A stretch of DNA of 64,000 nt, taken from NCBI GenBank assembly GCA_037015955.1, contig CP143548.1:1668001-1732000 (forward strand), written 5' to 3'. Both the position numbers and the translations under genes were made by a program. Shown piece after piece: positions 54,207 through 62,525 of this stretch (position 1 is the stretch's first letter; every line of letters starts with the position of its first letter). Origin of the DNA: Lachnospiraceae bacterium JLR.KK008 (lineage in GTDB: Bacteria; Bacillota; Clostridia; Lachnospirales; Lachnospiraceae). The notes under the pieces were generated by a model, which worked only from the letters and a program-made list of their open reading frames with translations, ran no database searches and was not told where the DNA came from.

Positions 54207-55663
54207 GTTCCTTTGTCTCCTGTCATTTTTCCTATGTAATAAAAGCCCCTGCACTCATCGAGACTGACTGTCACATACTGTCCGATCAGCTCGCTTGTGC
54301 CCGGAAAGTGGACAAGCATATTGTTGGACATTCTGCCGGTCATCAGTGTCCCGTCGTGCTCATTGACTTCTTCCACAAGCACTTCCTCACATCTCCCGGC
54401 GAGCAGTGCCGCCCGCTGCTTTGCCATATCCTGCACGGTCTGCAGCAGCCGGTCAAAGCCTTCTCTGACCACTTCTTCCGGTACCTGATCTTCCATCGCG
54501 GCAGCAGGCGTGCCTGTCCGTTTAGAATAGATAAAGGTAAAGGCATTGTCAAAGCCGACTTTCTTCACGACATCAATCGTCTCTTCCACATCCTCCGCTG
54601 TCTCTCCCGGGAACCCGACGATAATATCCGTTGTGATGGAAATGTCCGGGATTTCCCGCCTGATCTTTTCTGCCAGCTGCAAATATTGCTCTTTTGTATA
54701 CCGTCTGTTCATGGCACGCAAAATTTTCGTGGAACCGGACTGCAGCGGCAGATGCAGATGCCGGCAGATTTTGTGCGAATCTTTCATTACCTGTATCAGT
54801 TCGTCGGATAAATCTTTCGGATGGGAAGTCATAAACCGAATCCGGCGGATGCCGTCTATCTGCTCCACTTCCTGTAACAGCTGTGCAAATGATAACGGTT
54901 CATCCAGATTCTTCCCATACGAATTTACATTCTGGCCAAGCAGCATGATTTCCGACACACCGTCCGCCGCCAGCTTCTCGATCTCACGGAGGATCTCCTG
55001 CGGCTGTCGGCTGCGCTCCCGCCCCCTCACATAAGGGACGATACAATAGCTGCAGAAATTGTTGCAGCCAAACATAATATTGATACCGGACTTAAACGGA
55101 TATTTTCTCTCTTTCGGCAGCTCTTCCACGATCTTGTCCGCATCCTGCCAAATATCCACAATCATTCCTTTCTGTGTCAGGCTTGTATACAATAATTCGG
55201 CAAATTTGTACAGATTGTGCGTGCCAAAAATCAGATCAACAAAAGAATAGCTCTTCCTGATTTTCTCGATAACCGCATTTTCCTGCATCATGCAGCCGCA
55301 GAGCGCGACCCTTCGCCGGGGATCACGGCGTTTATAGCCGTGGATCACACCAAGCCTGCCATACACCCGCTGATTGGCATTGTCTCTGACCGTGCACGTA
55401 TTATAAATGACGAAGTCCGCCTCTTCCTCTTCGATACATACATATCCGATCTGCCCGAGGATGCCGAGCAGCTTTTCCGAATCTCTGGCATTCATCTGAC
55501 AGCCAAAGGTGATGACCGCCGCCGTCAGCGGCCGGCCGCGCTGCACGCTCTCTGCAGCGACCAGTTCACGGCATTTCGCCATATAATAATATTGTCTGTC
55601 CGGTTCCTCCAAAGGAGGACCGGCATTCAAATCGATATGATCCAGGTCAAATTCATATTTCAT
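54194..55663 (-). CDS. miaB: tRNA-2-methylthio-N6-dimethylallyladenosine synthase
   Basis: The 489-residue radical SAM methylthiotransferase has three auxiliary-cluster cysteines (C55, C90, C124) and the SAM-cluster set C200, C204, C207 in FGCNNFCSYCIVPYVRGRE. A TRAM domain ends the protein. An N-terminal extension of about 45 residues precedes the methylthiotransferase domain. It completes the modification started by MiaA. Confidence 0.97.
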   Translation of the reverse strand: MKYEFDLDHIDLNAGPPLEEPDRQYYYMAKCRELVAAESVQRGRPLTAAVITFGCQMNARDSEKLLGILGQIGYVCIEEEEADFVIYNTCTVRDNANQRVYGRLGVIHGYKRRDPRRRVALCGCMMQENAVIEKIRKSYSFVDLIFGTHNLYKFAELLYTSLTQKGMIVDIWQDADKIVEELPKERKYPFKSGINIMFGCNNFCSYCIVPYVRGRERSRQPQEILREIEKLAADGVSEIMLLGQNVNSYGKNLDEPLSFAQLLQEVEQIDGIRRIRFMTSHPKDLSDELIQVMKDSHKICRHLHLPLQSGSTKILRAMNRRYTKEQYLQLAEKIRREIPDISITTDIIVGFPGETAEDVEETIDVVKKVGFDNAFTFIYSKRTGTPAAAMEDQVPEEVVREGFDRLLQTVQDMAKQRAALLAGRCEEVLVEEVNEHDGTLMTGRMSNNMLVHFPGTSELIGQYVTVSLDECRGFYYIGKMTGDKGTWQN

Positions 55664-55685
55664 GTTTCCTGACTGTTCCCTTCTT

Positions 55686-56939
55686 TCATTCTCTCACCTG
55701 TCCGTTCCCGGTGATCACATACTTATATGTCGTCAGCTCGTTCAGACCCATCGGCCCCCGCGCATGCAGCTTCTGGGTGCTGATACCGATCTCACCGCCA
55801 AAGCCAAACATAAAGCCGTCCGTGAATCTTGTGGAAGCATTGACATAGACGCAGGCGGAATCGACTTCCCGCGTAAACTTCTCCGCGTTCTCCCGGTTCT
55901 CTGTGAGAATGGCATCGGAATGATGGGTGCTGTAACGGTTGATATGGGCGATCGCTTCCTCCACGCTCTCCACCGTCACCGCCGATAAAATATAATCCAG
56001 ATATTCCGTGGCATAATCCGTCTCCGACGCAGGAGACGCCTGTTCCAGAATATCACAGACTTTCTCATCGCCCCGTATTTCCACCTCATGTACTTCCTGA
56101 ATCTTTTTCTGTAAAAGCGGCAGGAAGGCATCGGCGATCTTCTTATGGATCACAAGCGATTCGCAGGCGTTGCACACGCCAATCCGCTGTGTTTTGGCGT
56201 TGATTACAATATTGACCGACTCGGTCAGTCTTGCAGTCTCATCGATAAAGATGTGGCAGTTTCCGGTCCCTGTCTCGATGATCGGGATCGTACTGTTCTC
56301 GACAGCCGCCCGGATCAGGCCGGCGCTCCCCCGGGGGATGAGGACGTCAATATATTCATGACAGCGCATAAAGGCAGCCGCCGTTTCTCTGTCAGTCGCC
56401 GCAATCAACTGGATGGCATCGGCCGTCACACCTGCCTGTTCCAGAGAACCGCGCAGGGATTTTGTAATTGCCAGATTAGAATGAATGGCATCACTGCCGC
56501 CCTTTAAGATCACGGCATTACCTGCCTGAAAACACAGCGCAAAGGCGTCCGCCGTCACATTAGGCCGTGATTCATAAATGATACCGATCACGCCAAGCGG
56601 TACAGACACCTTTTTCAGACACAGACCATTCGGACGCTCCCATGTATCGAGTGTCCTCCCGACCGGGTCCGGCAGTCCGGCAATCTGCCGCAGCCCTTCC
56701 GCCATCGCCCTGATCCTCCCTTCATCCAGATGCAGACGGTCGAGCAGACCGATGTGCATCCCATGTTCTCTGCCTGCCTGCATATCCAGCTCGTTGGCGG
56801 CAAGGATCGCTGTCATATCTGCCTCCAGACCTTCCGCAGCCAAGAGAAGCGCTTCCCGCTTCTTCTCCTGTGAAAGCACCTGAAGTTCATATTTTGCCAT
56901 AACCGCCTTTTTTCCCAAGTCTTCTAATAAACGTATCAT
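55686..56939 (-). CDS. proA: Gamma-glutamyl phosphate reductase
   Basis: The 417-residue aldehyde-dehydrogenase-fold enzyme has VNIVINAKTQRIGVCNACES holding the catalytic Cys and VPLGVIGIIYESRPNVT. It reduces gamma-glutamyl phosphate to the semialdehyde for proline. proB lies three genes upstream in the same run, split from it by two unrelated genes. The start overlaps the cyclo-ligase stop by four bases. Confidence 0.97.
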   Translation of the reverse strand: MIRLLEDLGKKAVMAKYELQVLSQEKKREALLLAAEGLEADMTAILAANELDMQAGREHGMHIGLLDRLHLDEGRIRAMAEGLRQIAGLPDPVGRTLDTWERPNGLCLKKVSVPLGVIGIIYESRPNVTADAFALCFQAGNAVILKGGSDAIHSNLAITKSLRGSLEQAGVTADAIQLIAATDRETAAAFMRCHEYIDVLIPRGSAGLIRAAVENSTIPIIETGTGNCHIFIDETARLTESVNIVINAKTQRIGVCNACESLVIHKKIADAFLPLLQKKIQEVHEVEIRGDEKVCDILEQASPASETDYATEYLDYILSAVTVESVEEAIAHINRYSTHHSDAILTENRENAEKFTREVDSACVYVNASTRFTDGFMFGFGGEIGISTQKLHARGPMGLNELTTYKYVITGNGQVRE

Positions 56940-57520
56940 CCAAAACCCATACCTTTCTTCTCGATCACTTCGTTTTCCGTGACGATTGTCTGCGGACAGA
57001 TGTCATGTGCCTCCCACGGAATACTCCTGCGCACCTGGACGGCAAATGCCAGCGCCGCTGTTGTCAGCTCCCCGGCTCTTTGCAGATAGCGGTCATAATA
57101 GCCGCCGCCATAACCGATACGGTGACATGCTCTGTCAAAGGCCGCGCCGGGCATGATTACCAGATCCCCGCTGTCAGGGACATACAGCCGCTCTCTATGC
57201 GCCGGCGGCTCCAATATGCCGTGAAATCCCTCCCGCAGCTCTGCCATTGAATCAATCTCATAAAATTCCATCTCTGCTTCGGTGACGAGCGGGCAGCAGA
57301 CGCGCTTGCCCATGGACAGGCTTTCCCTGATCAGCCATTCCGTCTCCACTTCACTTTTATATGTTACATAACATAAAACAGATCCGGCTGTCAAAAAAGC
57401 CGGATGAGTCATCAGCCTTTCCTGTATCCGCCGGCTTTTCTCATGCCGCTGTGCCTGCGGCAATTCGTTCCGCAGCGCAAGCACTTCCCTTCTAATGTCC
57501 TTTTTTGCTGCGGTTTCCAT
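56936..57520 (-). CDS. 5-formyltetrahydrofolate cyclo-ligase
   Basis: The 194-residue enzyme has an N-terminal Lys/Arg segment (KKDIRREVLALRNEL) and the signature PGAAFDRACHRIGYGGGYYD. It turns 5-formyl-THF into methenyl-THF with ATP. The 5' end overlaps the DUF896 gene by 29 bases. A link to the folate-using formyltransferase at 25390 is only metabolic. Confidence 0.94.
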   Translation of the reverse strand: METAAKKDIRREVLALRNELPQAQRHEKSRRIQERLMTHPAFLTAGSVLCYVTYKSEVETEWLIRESLSMGKRVCCPLVTEAEMEFYEIDSMAELREGFHGILEPPAHRERLYVPDSGDLVIMPGAAFDRACHRIGYGGGYYDRYLQRAGELTTAALAFAVQVRRSIPWEAHDICPQTIVTENEVIEKKGMGFG

Positions 57521-57722
57521 AGGTCTCTCCCAGATCCGTCACGGTACCGTCGGCATTTTGAATGGAAATATTGTCGAGCTGTCCGCGCAGATTCGCTCTC
57601 ACGTTGGCCGCATATTCCTGCCGCAATAACTTCTGTTCCCTGCGCTCTTCCTCAGTCAGCCCTTCGGCCTGCGATTTATGGTAAAGGGCATTGATACGTG
57701 CGATCTTTTCTTCCAATGTCAT
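57492..57722 (-). CDS. DUF896 family small protein (YnzC-like)
   Basis: This is a 76-residue helical protein with the family pattern KIARINALYHKSQAEGLTEE and EQKLLRQEYAANVRANLRGQ. Bacillus YnzC is SOS-linked, but its function is unknown. It overlaps the cyclo-ligase gene in another frame. Confidence 0.9.
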   Translation of the reverse strand: MTLEEKIARINALYHKSQAEGLTEEERREQKLLRQEYAANVRANLRGQLDNISIQNADGTVTDLGETYGNRSKKGH

Positions 57723-57773
57723 AGAATTATCCCTTTCACTGTCCGTTTTCCGGTTTTTGTCTGTTCCCTTTTT

Positions 57774-57825
57774 ATCTGTTCCTGCTCTATATCATATCTG
57801 TTCCTGCTCTATATCATATCTGTTC
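57774..57825. repeat. 22-bp tandem repeat upstream of the DUF896 gene
   Basis: The unit ATCTGTTCCTGCTCTATATCAT occurs at 57774-57795 and again at 57796-57817 without change, then as a partial copy. It lies in the 132-base gap between proB and the DUF896 gene and on the minus strand contains two TATGAT hexamers. No function is clear. Confidence 0.8.
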
Positions 57826-57854
57826 TTTTGTTCGTCCGCTTCCTACAACTGTCA

Positions 57855-58727
57855 TCACGATCTGTGATAATCCGCCACAAAATCCGGCAGGTCAAAGTTT
57901 TCGTCTTTATGAGCACAGAAAAACGTGCCAAAGTCGCGTCCGTCCATTATGCGATGAATGATACGGATATCCTCACTGCTGGCGATGACCATATCCGCGC
58001 CCGCGCTCGTAGCGATTCTGGCAGCGATCAGCTTCGTGTTCATGCCGCCGGTGCCCACACTGCTCCCCGTGCTTCCCTTCCCCATCTCCATCAGGTTATC
58101 GTCAATCTCCTCCACCAGATCAATGAATCTGGCGTCTTTGTTCTGCCGCGGATCGTCCGTATACAGGCCATCAATATCCGATAAGAGGATCAGCAGATCC
58201 GCTCCGATCAGCGCCGCCACCACGGCCGAAAGCGTATCGTTATCGCCGATCTCGATCTCATACGTAGCGATCGTGTCATTTTCATTGACTATGGGAATTA
58301 CCCCCAGCTTCAGCAGTTCGGAAAATGTATTGTGTGCATTGTAACGGTTGAGATTATCAACGATTGTGTTTTTCGTCATCAGGATCTGCGCCGTCACCTG
58401 ACTATACTCCGCAAATATTTTCTGATACGTCGTCATCAGCTTCGCCTGCCCGATCGCCGCGCACGCCTGTTTGACTGCAATATGGCTTTCTCCGTACTCA
58501 CTGTTGATGTCTTTGATATGTACCGCCTTGCGCCCGGCTGCGATCGCCCCCGAACTGACAAGCACGACATCTTTGCCCTGATTGCGCAGATCACACAGTT
58601 CCCGGATCAGCACCTCCATCCGGATATAGTCGAGATCGCCGGTCTCCGGGTGCTGCAGCGACGAAGAACCGATCTTTACCACGATCCGCTTTTTCTCTTT
58701 CAATCGTTCTCTGACGTTTTTGTTCAT
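57855..58727 (-). CDS. proB: Glutamate 5-kinase without PUA domain
   Basis: The 290-residue amino-acid kinase has VVKIGSSSL, VLVSSGAIAAG, NENDTI and GTGGMNTK. The E. coli enzyme is about 367 residues with a C-terminal PUA domain; here the protein ends after the kinase fold. It phosphorylates glutamate for proline synthesis. It overlaps the upstream flavoprotein gene by four bases. Confidence 0.96.
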   Translation of the reverse strand: MNKNVRERLKEKKRIVVKIGSSSLQHPETGDLDYIRMEVLIRELCDLRNQGKDVVLVSSGAIAAGRKAVHIKDINSEYGESHIAVKQACAAIGQAKLMTTYQKIFAEYSQVTAQILMTKNTIVDNLNRYNAHNTFSELLKLGVIPIVNENDTIATYEIEIGDNDTLSAVVAALIGADLLILLSDIDGLYTDDPRQNKDARFIDLVEEIDDNLMEMGKGSTGSSVGTGGMNTKLIAARIATSAGADMVIASSEDIRIIHRIMDGRDFGTFFCAHKDENFDLPDFVADYHRS

Positions 58728-60484
58728 CCTCTCTTCTCCTCAAAAGGTCTGTATTTTGTGGTCACTGCCTCCGCCACGCGGACCCCGTCCATGGCCGCCG
58801 AAGTGATGCCGCCCGCATAGCCTGCGCCCTCCCCGCACGGATAGAGCCCTTCTATATTGCTCTGCAATGACTCGTCCCGCAGAATTCGTACCGGCGAAGA
58901 AGTCCGGCTTTCCACGGCCGACACGAGTACCTCATCGTCCGCAAACCCTGCGATCTTATGAGAAAACTGCTCCATGCCGTCCAGAAACGCCTCTGTCAGT
59001 TCCGGCGGCAGGATCTTCGTAATATCGCAGAGCCGGTATTTCCCTTTCATACATGGCGTAAGACTCATACCGTCCGTTTCGACGATTTCTCTGTCCGCCA
59101 TGATTTGTACTGCCATATTTGCAGGATTTATGTCATTTTCAGACAGTTCCTGTCCTGTCCGTCCTGCAAGGACACTATCTGTCCGTCCCGCAAAGACATC
59201 CGCAGTCATCCCGGAAAGCTCCTTTTGCTTCCGCTGCCAAAATGTCTCCCGAAAGTCGCCCAGTCTCTGTACCGGTATGGCGCCGCCGCCCGCCCGGTAC
59301 GCCGCTTCCTCCAGCGTCCTCTGAAATTGGATACCGGCCAGCGGATGCTCCGACGGAAAATCGTCCTTTTTCACAGACACGATAATCGCGCTGTTGGCAT
59401 TCTCCCCGCTTCTGCCGCTGTAACTCATCCCGTTGACAGCAAGCCTGCCAGCCTCCGAAGAGGCGTTGACGACATAGCCTCCCGGACACATACAGAAGGA
59501 ATAGACACTTCTGCCGTTCGCCGCCTTTGCCGCCAATTTGTAGGAGGCAGCCGAAAGCGGCGCCGGGTCCTCCCTGCCGTATTGTGAAAGATCGATCCGG
59601 CGCTGTTTGTGCTCCACCCGAAATCCTGCGGCAAACTCTTTTGCCTCCATGGAAATCCCTCTCTCATAGAGCATTTGAAACGTATTTCTGGCACTGTGCC
59701 CGATGGCAAACACCGCCGTTTCACACGGCAGCTCCTCTTTTTGGTTAATAACCAATCCGGTCAATCTCCCTGATTCGGTCAATATCCCTGTCACCTGCGC
59801 GCCAAAACGGACATTTCCGCCCAGCACCTCGATCTCTTTCCTCATATTTTTGACAACTTTGGCGAGAACATCGGTACCGATATGCGGTTTGCTTTCATAC
59901 AGTATCGATGGATCGGCGCCCGCTGCCACGAACCGTCGCAGCACTTCCCTGTTCCTGCCGTCCCTGTCATGGACAAGTGTATTCAGCTTGCCGTCGGAGA
60001 ATGTGCCTGCGCCTCCCTCGCCAAACTGTACGTTAGACTGCGGATTCAGCTTCCCGCTCTCCCAGAAAAGCGCGACATCCCGCAGACGGGTATCCACATC
60101 CTGACCCCGTTCAAGCAAAAGCGGCCGATACCCATGTTCTGCCAGCAGCAGACCACAGAAAAGTCCCGCCGGTCCCGTTCCCACGATCACCGGACGATTC
60201 GCCATCGGCGCCGTCCCCGGCTGCGGAAAGCAGTAATTCTTTTCTTCCACTATATTGAGCCTTTTGTCACCAGCCCGCCTGACCAGCTTCTGTTCCCGCG
60301 TAGCATGGCAGTCGATCGTATAACTGTAATACAATTCCGGTTTCCTTCTGGCGTCAAGAGAACGTTTCCTGATCTCATATTCCAGCGGTTCTTCCGCGCG
60401 GAGTCTTAACTGTCTCCGTATCTTATGTTCCAGCTCCCGCCGGGTATGTTCAACCGGCAGTTTTAACTGTTCTATCCGTATCAT
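58724..60484 (-). CDS. FAD-dependent oxidoreductase (COG2509 type)
   Basis: The 586-residue flavoprotein has an N-terminal domain of about 95 residues and a Rossmann motif PVIVGTGPAGLFCG near 98-111. FGEGGAGTFSDGKLNT and a C-terminal GEGAGYAGGITSAAMDG complete the FAD site. About 40 residues around VFAGRTDSVLAGRTGQE look inserted, with a short internal near-repeat. Its substrate is unknown. It overlaps genes on both sides by four bases. Confidence 0.88.
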   Translation of the reverse strand: MIRIEQLKLPVEHTRRELEHKIRRQLRLRAEEPLEYEIRKRSLDARRKPELYYSYTIDCHATREQKLVRRAGDKRLNIVEEKNYCFPQPGTAPMANRPVIVGTGPAGLFCGLLLAEHGYRPLLLERGQDVDTRLRDVALFWESGKLNPQSNVQFGEGGAGTFSDGKLNTLVHDRDGRNREVLRRFVAAGADPSILYESKPHIGTDVLAKVVKNMRKEIEVLGGNVRFGAQVTGILTESGRLTGLVINQKEELPCETAVFAIGHSARNTFQMLYERGISMEAKEFAAGFRVEHKQRRIDLSQYGREDPAPLSAASYKLAAKAANGRSVYSFCMCPGGYVVNASSEAGRLAVNGMSYSGRSGENANSAIIVSVKKDDFPSEHPLAGIQFQRTLEEAAYRAGGGAIPVQRLGDFRETFWQRKQKELSGMTADVFAGRTDSVLAGRTGQELSENDINPANMAVQIMADREIVETDGMSLTPCMKGKYRLCDITKILPPELTEAFLDGMEQFSHKIAGFADDEVLVSAVESRTSSPVRILRDESLQSNIEGLYPCGEGAGYAGGITSAAMDGVRVAEAVTTKYRPFEEKRG

Positions 60485-61788
60485 TTGCTCCCGATTCCTG
60501 TTTTTTTGTTCTTATTATTCTTATCATTCGTATTATTTTTATCGCTCCCTGTCCTGTGCGGATTCACGGTTCCCGCCGCCGCTCTGCCTGCGACCACACC
60601 ACTCGTCCACGCCCATTGCAGGTTATAGCCGCCGCATCTGCCGTCCACATCCAGCATCTCTCCCGCCGCATAGAGTCCCCTGTGCCTTCTTGTCTCCAGA
60701 CAGTCTGTCATCTCTGTCAGACGGATTCCTCCGGCACAGACCTGGGCCTGCGCAAACCCATTGGCTCCCGTCACGGTCACCGGCAGTCTCTTCATTTTCT
60801 GTCCCACCTCCAGCAGCCGCTTTGCAGGCACCTCGCCGACCTTATCCTGCGGCCTGATTCCTGACAGCTTCAAGATTACACCGACAATCTTTTTATGTAT
60901 GGTACCGGTGAAAAACTGCTCCATATTCTCGAACTCAAGCATCTTTCTGCGAGCAAGCAGTGTCCTATCCCATGTCTCCTCGTCTGTATCCGGCATAAAA
61001 TCGAGAAAGGCCGGCAGCGTTTTCTGACGCCGCAACGCCCTCACCGCATACCCGCTGAGCTGAAATACGGGAATCCCTGAGATGCCGTAGTCCGTCAGCT
61101 GCAGCTCCCCCGTTTCCGCCAGCTCCCCTTCCTCTGTGGCAAGCATGACCTGCGCATGGCACCGCACGCCTGCAAGCGCCTTAAAAAAAGGCTCCCCGCA
61201 CCGAAGCTGCACAAGCGCCGGTGTATAAGGAATCCGTCTCAGAGAAAGGGCTGCCGCCAGTTCCATTCCATTTTCATCCGTCTCTTTTTTCAGTCCCGCC
61301 TTACTGCCGCAGGCTAAAATGATTCTATCAAATTCACGGACATAATGTCCATCGTTTCTTTCTATATGTACAAGGAAACATTTCCCGGTCTTTTCGATTC
61401 CCACGACCCGGCAGTCTGTCTCCAGCTCTACGTTTCTGTATTCCAGTGCAAAGCGCAGCACATCGAGCACTGCCGACGCCTGCTCACATTGCGGATACAC
61501 ATACCCGCTTTTTTCTTTAATCATCAGACCGAGCCGCTGAAAAAAGGCAAGCGTATCCTCCACTGTAAACTGCGCCAGTATCGGCGGAAGTCTCTGCGGG
61601 TCACTGCTGTGATAACAGCCACAGGAGAACTGCAGATTGGAGAGATTACACTTTCCGTTCCCCGTGGCAAGCAGCTTCTTGCCGATGCGGTCATTTTTTT
61701 CCAGAATCACAGCCTGTGCGCCGCACTCCGCCGCCGTGACCGCGGCTGCCATACCGGCCGCGCCGCCGCCAATAATACCGATTCTCAT
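60481..61788 (-). CDS. BaiN/RdsA-like FAD-dependent oxidoreductase
   Basis: The 435-residue flavoprotein of the HI0933/BaiN family begins MRIGIIGGGAAGMAAAVTAA. It has KLLATGNGKCNLSN, and the C-terminal AGEMLDVDGRCGGYNLQWAW is typical. Some relatives act on bile-acid intermediates, but most have no known substrate. ATG 61788 is preferred; GTG 61800 and TTG 61812 are alternatives. The last 20 residues are low-complexity Asn/Lys. Confidence 0.9.
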   Translation of the reverse strand: MRIGIIGGGAAGMAAAVTAAECGAQAVILEKNDRIGKKLLATGNGKCNLSNLQFSCGCYHSSDPQRLPPILAQFTVEDTLAFFQRLGLMIKEKSGYVYPQCEQASAVLDVLRFALEYRNVELETDCRVVGIEKTGKCFLVHIERNDGHYVREFDRIILACGSKAGLKKETDENGMELAAALSLRRIPYTPALVQLRCGEPFFKALAGVRCHAQVMLATEEGELAETGELQLTDYGISGIPVFQLSGYAVRALRRQKTLPAFLDFMPDTDEETWDRTLLARRKMLEFENMEQFFTGTIHKKIVGVILKLSGIRPQDKVGEVPAKRLLEVGQKMKRLPVTVTGANGFAQAQVCAGGIRLTEMTDCLETRRHRGLYAAGEMLDVDGRCGGYNLQWAWTSGVVAGRAAAGTVNPHRTGSDKNNTNDKNNKNKKTGIGSK

Positions 61789-61818
61789 CCGTTCAAACAC
61801 CTTTCCCCGCAAAACTGC

Positions 61819-62466
61819 TTAACTGGAATAAGACTCCAGAAAATGATAGAGCGCACCCTGTCCGCTGATCAGCTTTTTCTGAATGATCTCCTCCTGCAGC
61901 ACTTCCGGAAGACTCTCTACACGAATATCCGTATACAGATAGACATTGTTCATATCTTCCTGATAGACCGTAATATAATGGTTTTCTGCCACCAGATAAA
62001 AGATCTCTTCCTCCGGCTCCTCAATCGCCTGATAGCTTTTGCGGATCAGCACCCGCTCACCGGAAAATGAGAGTACCTCCACCGAGATCAGGCCCCTTTG
62101 CTGCTCTTCCAGCGGTGGAGAAAGCTCATAGGAAGTCATGGCATCCACAAAACCTTCTCTGTCCATACCAATATACTTTCCCGGAATCTCTTCCACATGC
62201 TCTGTTGTATAATCCGTGTTTTTATCAAGCTCTTCGATACTCAATATCGTGTCACACGTTATGACATCAACGCTGCGGCTGTCCGTGGGCAGACTTTCCT
62301 GCTGCATATCCCCTGCCTCTGTTTCCGCCGTATACAGCTGAAACTCTCTCTCCTGCCCGGTATTCGGATAAAACCAGTGAAGATACGCGGAATTGGCATA
62401 AATGCCCGCCGCAAAGCCAACCAGCCCGATGATGAAAAATAAGCTGACTCTACCGATAAATTTCAT
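61819..62466 (-). CDS. Membrane-anchored protein with BofC-like C-terminal region
   Basis: The 215-residue protein has one N-terminal TM helix (about 7-25) and an extracytoplasmic domain. Two blocks, DTILSIEELDKNTDYTTEHV and AENHYITVYQEDMNNVYLYT, recall the BofC/SpoIVB-control proteins of sporulation. The likeness is weak and from memory. The gene has a good AAGGAG and follows the SpoVB-like flippase by 59 bases. Confidence 0.6.
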   Translation of the reverse strand: MKFIGRVSLFFIIGLVGFAAGIYANSAYLHWFYPNTGQEREFQLYTAETEAGDMQQESLPTDSRSVDVITCDTILSIEELDKNTDYTTEHVEEIPGKYIGMDREGFVDAMTSYELSPPLEEQQRGLISVEVLSFSGERVLIRKSYQAIEEPEEEIFYLVAENHYITVYQEDMNNVYLYTDIRVESLPEVLQEEIIQKKLISGQGALYHFLESYSS

Positions 62467-62525
62467 GATATGACTCCTTTTATCATAGTATCAGCTTAAT
62501 TTTAATTTTTATTCAATCGAAACAC

